Part shown: positions 1 to 9,294 of the stretch, in pieces
Numbering within the stretch: the first letter of the stretch is position 1
How the letters are laid out: every line of letters begins with the position of its first letter
DNA from: Emiliania huxleyi CCMP1516
Lineage: Eukaryota; Haptophyta; Isochrysidales; Noelaerhabdaceae
Direction: 5' to 3'
Assembly: GCF_000372725.1 (NCBI RefSeq)
Contig: NW_005200385.1
Location: 1,331 to 43,517, forward strand
DNA: 42,187 bases
The notes under the pieces: model-generated
What the model saw: the letters and a program-made list of their open reading frames with translations, nothing else
What the model was told of the DNA's origin: nothing
Database searches by the model: none
Made by a program: the position numbers and the translations under genes

Positions 1-161
1 AAGTGCGCACATGCAGTTCGCACTCTGGCAGAGGGAGCGCCTCAGGGGCGCTCACAGCTCTCCCGTCTCTTACTGCTGAGAAGTGTGGCGATCGCTGCTC
101 CTGCGGCCGAGCCCGGTCGTACCGGTTGCAGAGCCCCTCAGCCCCGACGCCCTTTTGTCTT

Positions 162-1658
162 TTAGCAGAAGCGCTCGAGCCACTTGCACGGCCGATAAAT
201 GACGTTGTCCAGCGCTTGCGCGGCCTGCTGCACGCTAATCTTCCTCGAGGCCATCGCGGAGAGGGCGGTGGCCCTCTTGACCAGGTTCTCGCCCTCGAGC
301 CGCTCGCCCGACGTCAGCGCGGGGCAGATGTGCCCTGCCTTGGGCTGCCCGCACCGGCCGCACCGGTAGCCGTGCCCATCCCCCTTGTCTTTCCGCACCT
401 GCTGAGCCTTTTCCATGCGCTTCCACCTGATACACAGAGCGGCGCGGGCGAGGTTAGTGCGGCGAGTTGCGAGGCACGCTCTGCGCGGCATTTTGCCCGG
501 GGCTGAGTGCGCGCACCGATTGCGGACACCATTCTCGGTCCGCCCGGGCAGCGCCGCGGCGATGCGGTTCCAGCGCTTGCCGATCGTCTCGACCAGGTCG
601 ACGATGAGCAAGTCCTCCTCGACCGTCCACATAGCGGGCTGCTCCTTCTCCTGGCTCCCGACCCGAGCGGCAGCCGTGCCCGACTGCGCCGCGGCGAGGA
701 GCTGCTCCACGTCGTCCATGCTGGCGAGCGCCCTCGACTCGTATCGTCCGATCCACACTTGCGCAGCGACAGTGCCATCTCCTGTTGCGACGGACGGCAG
801 TGGCGGCTGCGGCGGCAGCGAGCTCATCTCATCGTGCTGCTTCGCCTCAAAGATCGGGACGTTCTCTTCCCTCGCTTGGTTCTGCGCCTCGAAGCGGCCA
901 GCGACGAGCGGCTTCACGGCGCCATTGATGTGCGCCGCGTTCGACACGTAGCTTCCGCTGCGGCTCGAGAACGCAAAGGCAAGCAACTCTGTCGCCACCA
1001 CCGCTGGCAGTGGCCCCGGCGTTCCGGCCTCGGACCCCGTCCTTGACCGCGCTCTCTTGCCGCCCTCGGGGCTTCCCGCCTGCCGCCCAGGCATGAACAG
1101 CATCATCGCCGCGGCGCCCTCCTCGTCACTCTCGTCGATCTGCAGCTCAGTGTCGCTCCCAGAGTGGCCCCCGGTGTCGCTGCCAGAGTGCCGCCGGAGC
1201 ATCTCGCCGCTCTCGTTGGCCTGCAGCTGCCGCTTTCGCTTTTTGTTCCTCGCTGCCTGCGAGTACCACGGCGTGCCCGCCTGCCCCCCCTCGCACGACG
1301 CCCAGCGCGAGGCTTGCCCCTCCCCCCAGCTGTCGTTGTGGCCGAGCCGCTGCACTGCCGTGCGCGCGCGCTTGGCAGCCCCCTCCGCCAGCAGGCCACT
1401 GCTGCCCTCGCCGCCTTCCGTCTCGCTCTTGCTCCTGCAGCTTGGGCAGATCAGCAAGCCGAGCACCCTCCTCGGTCGCGACTCGCAAGCCGCGTGGAAG
1501 GTGTTGCAGCCGTCGCAGAGCCACGACGCGTTTTGAGCGCTGGGGCAGAGCGCCTCCGGTCTGGGCGGTGCGCGCGAGAGCATGACGGCGCTCAGGGGCT
1601 GTGCGAGCCGCCCTGCCCCGAGCGCGAAGTTCTCAAAGATGCGGACCTCGAGATTCAC
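162..1658 (-). CDS. PHD-like / Myb (SANT) / zinc-knuckle nuclear protein
   Basis: Reads as a 498-residue protein without splicing. Residues about 37-74 hold a Cys/His cluster (C-x2-C-x4-H-x2-C ... C-x2-C) like the second half of a PHD finger; the first zinc pair is incomplete, so an upstream exon may be missing. A basic run near 138-143 (NKKRKR) could be a nuclear localisation signal. Residues 343-381 are one Myb/SANT repeat (W-x-VEED ... W-x-RIAAALPGRTENGVRNR). A zinc knuckle, C-x2-C-x6-H-x-C, lies at about 433-445. The Myb repeat is interrupted by 30 residues that are best removed as a 90-nt GT-AG intron (427-516), restoring the usual N-R-W-K end of the third helix. Probable DNA-binding or chromatin regulator; targets unknown. 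The Myb and knuckle calls are strong; the PHD call is tentative. Confidence 0.75.
   Translation of the reverse strand: MNLEVRIFENFALGAGRLAQPLSAVMLSRAPPRPEALCPSAQNASWLCDGCNTFHAACESRPRRVLGLLICPSCRSKSETEGGEGSSGLLAEGAAKRARTAVQRLGHNDSWGEGQASRWASCEGGQAGTPWYSQAARNKKRKRQLQANESGEMLRRHSGSDTGGHSGSDTELQIDESDEEGAAAMMLFMPGRQAGSPEGGKRARSRTGSEAGTPGPLPAVVATELLAFAFSSRSGSYVSNAAHINGAVKPLVAGRFEAQNQAREENVPIFEAKQHDEMSSLPPQPPLPSVATGDGTVAAQVWIGRYESRALASMDDVEQLLAAAQSGTAAARVGSQEKEQPAMWTVEEDLLIVDLVETIGKRWNRIAAALPGRTENGVRNRCAHSAPGKMPRRACLATRRTNLARAALCIRWKRMEKAQQVRKDKGDGHGYRCGRCGQPKAGHICPALTSGERLEGENLVKRATALSAMASRKISVQQAAQALDNVIYRPCKWLERFC
427..516 (-). other. Predicted 90-nt GT-AG intron, stop-free and in frame
   Basis: On the minus strand it starts GTGCGCGCAC and ends TATCAG. 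Splicing joins CG and G into an Arg codon and rebuilds the conserved N-R-W-K-R stretch of the Myb repeat. Its length is a multiple of three with no stop, so the retained form stays open and adds 30 residues inside the DNA-binding repeat. Confidence 0.7.
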
Positions 1659-1734
1659 ACCTCGGCGTTCAAACTCTCAGCGCGCCGTTCACACAAAAAC
1701 ACAACCACGGACCCAGTTCACCCCCCCGGCACAA

Positions 1735-1760
<26 letters not shown>
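1735..1760. repeat. (TG)n microsatellite
   Basis: About 12 TG units just upstream (minus-strand sense) of the Myb-type gene start. Confidence 0.9.
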
Positions 1761-1766
<6 letters not shown>

Positions 1767-1801
1767 AGTGCGTGCGCTCTTTGAACTTGGTTGTCGATGT
1801 C

Positions 1802-2482
1802 CTATTCTTTTTCGCCCGCACCGCCGTTTGCGCCCCCCCTCGCTCCACACGCGTACACACCTACACACAAACAACAACCCAGCTCTGCACACAACCCATC
1901 AACCCTCTCCCGTCTCTCCTCTCCTCTTCTCTCCGAGCTTCTTCCTCTCTCGCGTGCGGGGAGAGCGGCATTGTGCATGGTGCGGAGTGCATTGCCGTTC
2001 TTAACGGAGTCGCTTAGGCGGCTCCGGTGGTGAGCCGGTGTGTGTGCCAGTCCGCGCCAGTCCGCGGCCGAGAGCGCCGCCGCCACGACGAAGGTCAGCT
2101 CCATGATGCCGCACCAGCACATGTAATCCCACACGGCGGGCATGCGGTCGAGCAGCCCGAAGACGTTCAGAGCATGCGCGGCGAGCAGGAGGCGGCGCTC
2201 CGGGTACGCCATGCACACGACCATCAGCGGCAGGCGCACGAACCAGTCGTAGTCGAAGTACTCGCGAAGGCACTGGCCGGGCCCGTTCTGGCAGCTTCTG
2301 TCGATCATGCGGTGGTCCATGGCGCCGGCGACGCCAAAGGTCTGGTCGAGGAAGGGCGCTAGCTGGTGGAGACACCAGAATCTCGCCACGGTCGCGAGCG
2401 CCGCTGCCTGGCGGTCGTCGTCCTGCTTTTTTTCAGTGGGCATGGCGCTCACGGCGAAATGGCGATTTCGGGAGTCGCTCAC
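1802..2482 (-). CDS. Hypothetical membrane protein, C-terminal part doubtful
   Basis: 226 residues if read to the stop. The first ~145 residues look coding: a polar N-terminus (TEKKQDDDRQ), an aromatic/Cys-rich segment (residues 35-80), then hydrophobic stretches at about 86-94, 98-111 and 121-139 that could be membrane helices. I do not recognise the family. From about residue 146 the sequence overlaps a dispersed repeat found elsewhere in the window (2005-2066) and then low-complexity Arg/Glu and Cys/Gly text, so the genuine C-terminus is probably earlier or reached by splicing. It lies close to, and in the same orientation as, the Myb-type gene. Confidence 0.5.
   Translation of the reverse strand: MSDSRNRHFAVSAMPTEKKQDDDRQAAALATVARFWCLHQLAPFLDQTFGVAGAMDHRMIDRSCQNGPGQCLREYFDYDWFVRLPLMVVCMAYPERRLLLAAHALNVFGLLDRMPAVWDYMCWCGIMELTFVVAAALSAADWRGLAHTPAHHRSRLSDSVKNGNALRTMHNAALPARERGRSSERRGEERRERVDGLCAELGCCLCVGVYACGARGGANGGAGEKE
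2005..2066 (+). repeat. Dispersed repeat, copy A (CGCTTAGGCGGCTCC family)
   Basis: Contains CGCTTAGGCGGCTCC then GTGGTG and a double CAGTCCGCG. Related to copies at 7072-7167 and 34179-34260. The core can fold as a short hairpin (GGAG...CTCC). Confidence 0.6.
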
Positions 2483-3334
2483 GGCGGCCTGACACCTCCG
2501 ATCTCGCTCCGAGAGCTATCGCGGAGAGGGGGTTGGGGGAAGGAGGAGGCGACATATCAGCAATGCATATCAATCATGAAAATCGATGCGAAATTGATGA
2601 TTTAGAGTCCATATCACCAAGTGCCAAGTGGTCCGGACCTGATCATCTCCTTGGGGGGGTCAAGCCCACCCCCCCCCCCTAGGTAGATGATCATCTACCT
2701 GGGGGGGGGGGGGGTCCCGACCCCCGTGCTTGCTGTTGCGCCCCCCCCCACCTGGAAGCGACGTCCGCCCGCTCGAGACCCTGGTGTCCACGACTCGCAT
2801 GGAACCCGGGCGCGACCCCGCGCGGCACCCAGATCCTGGTCCGGGGCACGCCCTACGACATGGTCCTGCGGCCGCACCTGACGCAGTTTCTGGATAGTTT
2901 CTGGTAGGATAGGGCGTAACGGCTGGGGGCTGGTGTGTTGGCACTGTTGGCGGGAGAGCGCCGAGGCGTCTGGCGATGCTTTCCCTGAGCTTCGCGCTAT
3001 CTTCTTCTTCCATGTATAACTTCGACTTCGATATCGACGACGCATCATAAATCTGATAAGAATTATTAAGAATCTTAAGATGCATGCTCTGGAGCGTGGA
3101 GCAATTGCTACTGTCAGCTGTACGGTATGCTGTTATCATACTATGCTTGAGATTCATGGGTTTGCCGACACAAATGGTTGGGTACCGAGAACAAGCAATC
3201 GGCTAATCGGTAATCGCGCGTTGGGACCACTGGGTGTACGATGACTCAGGTCTTGACGGCTCCTTTTATCGCCATGCATGCAGAAGGACATGCGGACGCT
3301 GTCTGCCCGCCTCCCCGCCCCTCCCGCCGCCCTT
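2483..3334. other. Intergenic, palindrome only
   Basis: No reading frame here has recognisable protein character. The stretch carries a G/C-flanked palindrome (2669-2714) and an AT-richer patch around 3000-3160. Confidence 0.5.
2669..2714. repeat. Long palindrome flanked by C and G tracts
   Basis: A perfect 20-nt palindrome, AGGTAGATGATCATCTACCT (2681-2700), is preceded by a C run (2669-2679) and followed by a G run (2701-2714), giving a nearly perfect ~45-nt inverted repeat able to form a hairpin or cruciform. It could also be an assembly fold-back artefact. Confidence 0.8.
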
Positions 3335-3557
3335 GCGGATAGGCCGATGACTTTTAAAGGACTTGTCCTTTACAAAAGGACACCTTGATCTCGCGTTTTC
3401 GCTCCCATTGAGCTCTCTGCAAGCCTCTCCTGGGCATTGAGGTATGCTACCATGTCCACCTGACAGCCTCCAGGCGGCGGGGTCACGACCCAGCCCAAGC
3501 AACACATTCAAAACCGACCCGGAGACGTACCCGCAACCGCTTGTCCTTTACGCCCGC

Positions 3558-4045
3558 TAGTCCTCATCACTGTCTACAATCACCTGCCGCTTGCGTAGGG
3601 GGGGGGGGCTGCAGCCTGGGAGGAGGGCGCTGCAGGCCGCTTGGCACCTTTGGACACGCGCCCAAGCACTCCCTTCACCATCTTCTTCACTATGAGCCCG
3701 CCCGGTTTTGAGCGTGCGTCCCAGTCGCTGCAGCGGCTCTGTCAGCGGACCAATCTTGCGGTAGCGGCGATCAACTGCTGCTGCTTGGCGTTGCGCCTTC
3801 GGGGAAGGATGTGGTCCTCCTCTGTCAGCTGGCTGTTGGTGGTGAAGATGCGTGGCATGTACTGCAGGAGGGTGCCATTGTTGTAGCGAGCGGCATTTGA
3901 TGCGCTCGCTTGGCGGTGAGCTGGCTCAGCACGTCTTCATTCGAGAGCTCGCCGCGGCCGAGTGCGGCGTACGTCAGGTGGTAGTTGCGGGCGGGTTGAT
4001 GACGCTCACGTCGGCCGGGGCACCACCCACTAGCTGCATGATCAC
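3558..4045 (-). pseudogene. Broken helicase-like (replication-type) gene remnant
   Basis: No single frame is open, but successive minus-strand frames read as one degraded protein. A segment around 3960-3910 reads GRGELSNEDVLSQL. Around 3880-3800 there is RYNNGTLLQYMPRIFTTN, where the hydrophobic run ending T-T-N resembles the sensor-1/motif C of superfamily-3/AAA+ helicases. Next comes RRYRKIGPLTEPLQRL in another frame. An acidic tail RKRQVIVDSDED ends in a stop at 3558. At least three frame changes are needed, one at a G homopolymer near 3600 that could be a sequencing error. The family assignment is from motif memory only. Confidence 0.45.
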
Positions 4046-4057
4046 CGGCTGGTCACT

Positions 4058-4124
4058 GATCACCGATCACCGGCCTTTGGAGAGTTTTCTAGGAGTTACT
4101 TATTCAGACGGTGATCGGTGATCA
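4058..4124. repeat. Perfect 16-bp stem-loop
   Basis: TGATCACCGATCACCG (4058-4073) is exactly inverted at 4109-4124, with a 35-nt loop. It lies just upstream, in minus-strand sense, of the helicase-like remnant and inside the inverted-repeat element. Its position would suit a replication or transposition site, but that is inference. Confidence 0.75.
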
Positions 4125-4325
4125 AGTTTCGGCGGCACGTAAACGTCCAAAACAAGGCCACGACTGTCGTCCCCCGGCACCACCGGGCACGGGGAAGTCG
4201 CGAAGGGCAAGTGGAGTGCGGGAGGTACGACTGGGCCGGCGAGCGGGGGCGCGTGGCGCCCTTCATGAACCTGTCCTTTTAGTTAGGACAAAAATCTTTT
4301 TAAAAGGACACATGGGGCTATCCGC

Positions 4326-4671
4326 TTGCCACCCGCCTCCCCGGAGTCCTGACGGCGTGTGTGCCTCAATAAAGCCTCAATGCCCCCCCCCCCCCCCCCG
4401 CTCGATGCCAATTGCGACTGAGCCTAAGAGATGCCAAAGTTGTGTGCGCAGTGGATACGCAGTGGATAGTGTGTTGTGGTCGATGTCCGTCTCGAGAAAG
4501 GCCTCGAAAAGTCTTGATCTCGAGCTTCCATCCGTAGCTGTAGTAGCAAGTGCATGGTATGTGCCCCCCTTCTCGACCACGGGTCGCGTTCCCGCGGTAA
4601 GTGCCCTCCGCACGCCCGACAACTAACCTGTCTGGGCGCGCGGGCTGTTGTTGTGGATCTTGTAGTGAGGC
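4326..4671. other. Intergenic with long C homopolymer
   Basis: No gene seen. Holds a run of about 18 C (4382-4399) and an AATAAA at about 4367. The 3' end of the minus-strand barrel-protein gene lies at its right edge. Confidence 0.5.
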
Positions 4672-6507
4672 CTACGGAAGGCCGGCGGCCGGCTCGTGCA
4701 GCTCGATCACCTCCTCCCACACATTGGGATTTTCGGTCTTCTTCTCGAACTGCACGCCCACAGCTCCAGCAAAGCAGCCGGTGCCGCCGGTGATCGTGTA
4801 GCTCCCGTCGCCCACCTGGCTGCCAAACGTGCCGTACGACACGTTGGGGTCCTCGCGCTCATACCAGTAGGGCCCTTGCATGGCAATCGACGAGCCCGCC
4901 AAGGGACCAGCGTCCCACTTGAAGTTGGAGATGCAGAGCTGCGTGCGAAGGCAGCTCTGCTCCTCGCAATCTGTGCCCTCGAGCAGAGCGACTGTCACGC
5001 AGTAGCCAAAGGCCCAGCCGACGATGTCGGCCGTGACGTCGTTCACTTCGCGCAGCGGCGCGTACCAGGTCGTGGCGTCGCCGTACCACTTGCCGGGACC
5101 ATTCGTCTCTGAGATGTAGCCCCCTTTAGAGTCGGTCACGTAGGCCTGCGCGACGGCGTCGGGGTTGGGGACGCCTGGCGAAATGAGGAGGTCGTAGGCT
5201 TCGAAGAACGAGACCGTCTTCTTCCCACCGTCGGAAACGAAGATGTCATCGCACGTCTTCTTCTTCTCTTCCAGCTGGACCACCTCTCGCCACGTGTTAC
5301 GGTCCAGGGTCTTCTGCTCAAACTGCGTGCCCACGGCGCCGGCAACGCATCCGGTGCCGCCGATGATCGTGTAGCTCCCGTCGCCCACCTGGCTGCCAAA
5401 CGTGCCGTACGTTGCGTCGGGGTCCTCGCGCTCGTACCAGTAGGGCCCTTGCATGGCAATCGACGAGCCCGCGAAACGCCCGGCATGCCAGACGAAAGAG
5501 GAGATGCAGAGCTGCGTGCGGAGGGTGTCGAGGGGCGGCGAATTCGTTTCGCTCTTTTCTAGAGCGACTGTCACGCAGTAGCCATTGGCCCAGCCAACAA
5601 TGTCGGCCGTGACGTCGTTTGCTTCGCGCAGCGGCGCGTACCAGGTCGTGGCGTCGCCGTACCACTTGCCGGGCCCCGTCGATGCTGTAGTGCACTCTCC
5701 TTTCGTGTTGGTGACGTAGGCTTGTGCGTTGGCATCCGGGTTGTGCGCAGTGGCGCCACACTGCTGGGCAATCAGGTCGTAGGTCTCGAAGAAGCTGGTG
5801 TTCATGCCCTCGTCCCACAGGCAATCTTTGGTGGGGTTTGGCATCGAATTCATCGCCCGAGCGCGGGCAGGCGGCTGAGACGCAGGCGCCAGCCAGATGA
5901 CCTCCTCAAACACATTGGGGTCGTTGGTCATCCGCTGGCCCACCATGCCAATGGCTCCAGCAAAGCAGCCGGTGCCGCCGGTGATGGTGAAGTTCCCGCT
6001 GCCCGCCTGGCTGCCAAACGCACCGTACATTTTGCCGGGCTCCTCTCGATCGTACTTGTACGGGCCGGACATCACCAGCGTCGAGTCCTTGAAGCGCCCA
6101 GCATGCCACTCGAAGTTGGACCAGCAAAGCTTCGTGCGGTTCTCCGCCGTGTTGGACTGCAGCGCGACGGTGGAGCAGTACCCATAGGCCCGCCCGACGA
6201 CTTCAGTCGAAGTGTCCGCCGACTCCCGCAACGGCGCGAACCAAGTCGAAGCGTCGGCATAGAACTTGCCGGGGCCCGTGGTGGTGGTCCACTCGGCCTG
6301 CTGCTTGTTTGTGATGAAAGCCTGCGCAGTCGGGTCTGCAGCTGTCAAGTCGAACGCTTCAAAGAAGGAGACCTGTGTTTCGCCGGCCGCCAAGCACCGA
6401 CCTCCGACGGTGCCGCCACCGCCCTCCGACGAGGCGAAAGCCACGACGCTGAGCGGCAATGATGCCAGCACAAGAGGAAGGAGGGGGCGCATCTTCATCG
6501 TGTGCAC
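4672..6507 (-). CDS. Secreted triple allene-oxide-cyclase/dirigent-like barrel protein
   Basis: 611 residues. Residues 1-25 form a signal peptide (MRPLLPLVLASLPLS core; starts at Met1, Met4 or Met6 are possible). Three tandem copies of a ~165-residue domain follow at about 46-207, 237-412 and 431-604. Each copy has FFE-x-(F/Y)DL, GPGK(F/W)Y-x-DA-(S/T)TW, APLRE, VG-x-A-x-GYC, a CxSxF-x-W segment, GPY-x-Y-(D/E)RE and FGSQ-x-G-x-G ending in GGTGC-x-AGA-x-G. The last block is typical of the allene oxide cyclase/dirigent barrel superfamily. Conserved Cys in each copy suggest disulfides and an extracellular place. Domains 2 and 3 share long near-identical DNA stretches (for example 4801-4915 with 5361-5475), so that duplication is recent or gene-converted. 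Substrate unknown; the barrel call is from motif similarity. Confidence 0.7.
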   Translation of the reverse strand: MHTMKMRPLLPLVLASLPLSVVAFASSEGGGGTVGGRCLAAGETQVSFFEAFDLTAADPTAQAFITNKQQAEWTTTTGPGKFYADASTWFAPLRESADTSTEVVGRAYGYCSTVALQSNTAENRTKLCWSNFEWHAGRFKDSTLVMSGPYKYDREEPGKMYGAFGSQAGSGNFTITGGTGCFAGAIGMVGQRMTNDPNVFEEVIWLAPASQPPARARAMNSMPNPTKDCLWDEGMNTSFFETYDLIAQQCGATAHNPDANAQAYVTNTKGECTTASTGPGKWYGDATTWYAPLREANDVTADIVGWANGYCVTVALEKSETNSPPLDTLRTQLCISSFVWHAGRFAGSSIAMQGPYWYEREDPDATYGTFGSQVGDGSYTIIGGTGCVAGAVGTQFEQKTLDRNTWREVVQLEEKKKTCDDIFVSDGGKKTVSFFEAYDLLISPGVPNPDAVAQAYVTDSKGGYISETNGPGKWYGDATTWYAPLREVNDVTADIVGWAFGYCVTVALLEGTDCEEQSCLRTQLCISNFKWDAGPLAGSSIAMQGPYWYEREDPNVSYGTFGSQVGDGSYTITGGTGCFAGAVGVQFEKKTENPNVWEEVIELHEPAAGLP

Positions 6508-7440
6508 CTGCAGCGAGGCGCGCAGGCGGCGGAGGGCGCGTCAGCAGCGTAAAATGAGATGAGCATGGCACGGGTTTGGTTCGGGCGTCGCGGGAGCGCA
6601 GAAGGCATGGAGGCGACCCGCGGCGCCGCGCTCAGCAGCGCTCCGACCGGCAATCCGATTGTGCCAGATCCTCGGCGGCTCGCGCGGCGGCGGTCGCAGC
6701 ACGGCGGGCAGCCCGGCACGAGCGCGCTGCAGCGCTTGGGAGATTGGGCGAAGCGGCCGGGCACGCTCGCGCAAAGGCCAACACGCGCCGCATCGCGCGG
6801 GGCGAGGGGAGGAGGCGAGGAGGGAGGGGCAGGGGCATTCCTGAGTGCGAGTGGTTCGTTGAGTGCAGCTCCACCGACGGAGCTCTCACACGGCTCGATC
6901 AAAAAGAGCGCCTTCGGCACTACTCTCTCGAGGTCTCGCTGATCTTTTCCATCAACCCCCCGACGGCGAAGGGGCAGGGGCAGCAGCATTCCTGAGATTG
7001 CGTGTCGTCGATGTTTGTGTTTCGGTCACGGACCTAAGTGCCTCGCCTTCCTCGCAGGAGTAGTAGCATAGGGATAGGCGGCTCCGGTGGTGTACCTGTG
7101 TTTCTTAGTGCCAGTGCGCGCCAGCCCATGCCTAGTGTCGTGCGAGGGAGTTGGTCAAATTCTTTTGTGTTTGTGTAGGGACCTCCGTCATCTTCAAGAG
7201 TATCAAGTATCAAGACGGAGATCGTCGTCATCTCTTCGCTCTCGCCCGACTACTGCCACACGATCACGCCGCCAGACGTGTGGAAGGCGCCGAGATTAGC
7301 CGAGAAACGAGGCCTCCTCGATGCCACGCTCGCAGCCTGCCCCACAGCTCCCAGATAGTTCCGCCGAAATATCCGAGCGAGTCGCCGTGCGAGAGGAGAG
7401 TGGGGTAACCTGGTTTGTGGAGCTCCCGCAGATGTCTAGA
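6508..7440. other. Intergenic, no convincing gene
   Basis: Several overlapping open frames on both strands have only Arg/Ala/Pro-rich composition and no recognisable motif. A dispersed repeat copy lies at 7072-7167. Confidence 0.45.
7072..7167 (+). repeat. Dispersed repeat, copy B
   Basis: AGGCGGCTCCGGTGGTGTAC, then TTAGTGCCAGTGCGCGCCAG, then GTGTCGTGCGAGGGAGTTGG and an AAATTCTTTT end. It aligns over about 60 nt with 34179-34260. Confidence 0.7.
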
Positions 7441-7452
7441 CAGTCCTGAGCC

Positions 7453-7520
7453 TGTCCAGACAGCGTCCAGACAGCGTCCAGACAGCGTCCAGACAGCGTC
7501 CAGACAACGTCCAGACAGTG
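7453..7520 (+). repeat. 11-bp tandem array (GTCCAGACAGC)
   Basis: About six near-perfect copies, one with AAC in place of AGC. A minus-strand reading frame crosses it with a repeating Cys-Leu-Asp-Ala-Val-Trp text, which I regard as non-coding. Confidence 0.9.
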
Positions 7521-7844
7521 GCACATTGGCTCCACTCTTCACAGTCAAGTCTCGTAGTCGTGGCTGGACGACCCCTGACAGCACCCCTGGCGCTGCCGAG
7601 GCCACTCCCCATCCACCCACCCACCCGGAGTGGGGGTAGGGTAGGGACCTCCCCACCCCCCGAACGAATATTTTAAGAATCCTAATGTGTGTGCGACGAG
7701 TGCGAGGAGTGAGAAAAAACCTCGGACATTTTACCAACTCCTTGGCGACGTGCGCGTCGCGTCGCCAAGGCTCTGCGACCTCGGTCGTACAATCGGCGAC
7801 CTCGGTCGCACAACCGGCCGGATGCGCGGGTTTTCAGCCAGGTT

Positions 7845-8179
7845 CCCGCGCACCGGCCACAAACTCGACTCGCACAGCAAAAAAACCCGGTGCTCGCGCG
7901 CTGCTCCCACGCTTGACCACACACTCGCTGCACTGCTCAAAGCCAACCCTACCTCACTGGCCGCCTCCAACACTGTCCCGCGCGTCTCGCGCCCCAACTG
8001 ACAACTCATCTCCCGCGCACCGGCCACGAACTCGACTCGCACAGCAAAAAAATCCGGTGCTCGCGCGCCCCGCTCCCACGCTTGACTACACACTCGCTGC
8101 ACTGCTCAAAGCCAACCCTACCTCACTGGCCGCCTTCGACACTGTCCCGCGCGTCTCGCGCCCCAACTGACAACTCATC
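7845..8179 (+). repeat. Tandem duplication of ~167 bp
   Basis: Copies at 7845-8010 and 8012-8179 differ at only a few positions. Each starts CCCGCGCACCGGCCAC and ends ACAACTCATC. No coding role is evident. Confidence 0.9.
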
Positions 8180-9054
8180 ATTGTCCCTCGGACACCACTC
8201 TCCAGCCGCGCTACCTTCGCCCACCTACCGCTCTCGCATGACATCTCGACAATCCTCATATCTCCAGGCCCAAGACTCCTAACCACTGCCCCTGCTCGCC
8301 CAGGACCACGAAGCGCCGCCCGCGCCCATTGACCCCCCAATCAGCCTCGACAATCAGCCCTCTTGCTGTCCCTCAATCCCCACCCGCCAGATGTACTGCC
8401 CTCGCCCACCCAATACTCTCACCCTCCTGACCCGGACAGTCCAGGTACAGGAAAAGCGGGGAGCGGGGCCCGATCCAAGGAGCACCCCGTCGGCCCGGGA
8501 GGGCTGTGAATTTCGGCGCGAGCGGAAGGCTGCCTGCAGACGCTCAGCCCCCGGCTGAGCTGCCGAATCCTCCCGGCTAATCCCCTGACCTGCCGCCTGA
8601 AACGGGACGACATTACACCACCTCACACACACTCCCCCCTCAGGGCTAAGCAGTGCGCAAGTCCACCCGAACTCTAGGCGAGGCGTCGACCACTCCTTCG
8701 GAATAGCTCTGTCAGTGGCTGCACTAGACGCCCAGAGATGGCGCGCGGCGCGGGCGGATGACTGGAAGAGAAAATGCGGAGAGGCTAGCTCGCAGGTAGA
8801 TGTGCTCAGCCAAGGGTAGGGGATGAGGGGAATGTGTCAGTGTGGGGGGTGCACCAACCGCAGAGCGTTGTGTTTTGCCTTTAAGACTTGAACAGTTTTT
8901 TAGAGTGCGAGGAGTGAGTTTAAAATCCCTGTGTGGTGGCGGCGTGCCGTCCTCCCATCCCTCCCTTGGGTGGGCATTTTCTTTTTTCAGTGTGCTGTGA
9001 GCGGGGTGTTTAGAATTCTTTTTTTAGGAGTGAGTCTTCGCTACTAGGTCACGC
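8180..9054. other. Intergenic with dispersed repeats
   Basis: No gene recognised. GAGTGCGAGGAGTGAG occurs at about 8903 and also at about 7696. A 44-bp repeat (8926-8969) recurs inverted at 36322-36365. A GCTGTGAGCGGGG...GAATTCTT block (8994-9020) resembles the dispersed element found ahead of other genes. Confidence 0.5.
8926..8988 (+). repeat. Dispersed repeat, inverted partner of 36301-36365
   Basis: The first 44 nt (8926-8969) are the exact reverse complement of 36322-36365; beyond that the two diverge gradually in an A/T-rich run. Confidence 0.9.
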
Positions 9055-9188
9055 ATGGCATCACAGAAGTTTTATCTCTGGGCCCCGAAAGGCATCTCTA
9101 GCAGCGTCGTTACGCATGCGCCCTCCCCTCCTGGGCATGCGCCTCACATCTCGCCAGAGCATAAGCCCTTGGTGTGCAGCGAGACGAG

Positions 9189-9192
<4 letters not shown>

Positions 9193-9236
<44 letters not shown>
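9193..9236. repeat. (TG)n microsatellite
   Basis: About 22 TG units ending some 60 nt before the proposed start codon of the HAD-like gene, so probably in its 5' untranslated region or promoter. Confidence 0.95.
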
Positions 9237-9238
<2 letters not shown>

Positions 9239-9294
9239 CGCGATCGCAGCGAGCAGCAAGCCGCCACACTGCGCGGCGTCACAATTGTATGTAT

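Larger units (their letters stand above)
3335..4325. mobile_element. Decayed ~1 kb element with ~50-bp terminal inverted repeats
   Basis: The left end (3335-3383) and the inverted right end (4272-4325) align with few gaps: both begin GCGGATAG, then share CTTTTAAA, TGTCCT and AAAAGGACA blocks. Each end also has internal GTCCTTT/AAAGGAC symmetry. Between them lie a broken helicase-like gene and a perfect 16-bp stem-loop. A TT dinucleotide sits outside each end and could be a 2-bp target duplication, though this is weak. Read as a degenerate DNA element; superfamily not identified. Confidence 0.5.

Noticed and set aside
2660..3157. 165-codon minus-strand frame
   Set aside because: Contains the palindrome and Gly/Pro low complexity; no conserved text.
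4101..4108. Rolling-circle nonanucleotide in the stem-loop's loop
   Set aside because: The loop text (AGGAGTTAC) only weakly resembles the known nonanucleotide and does not support an origin call.
6495..7063. Several overlapping open frames on both strands
   Set aside because: No motif, no hydrophobic pattern and mutual overlap; treated as GC-rich non-coding.
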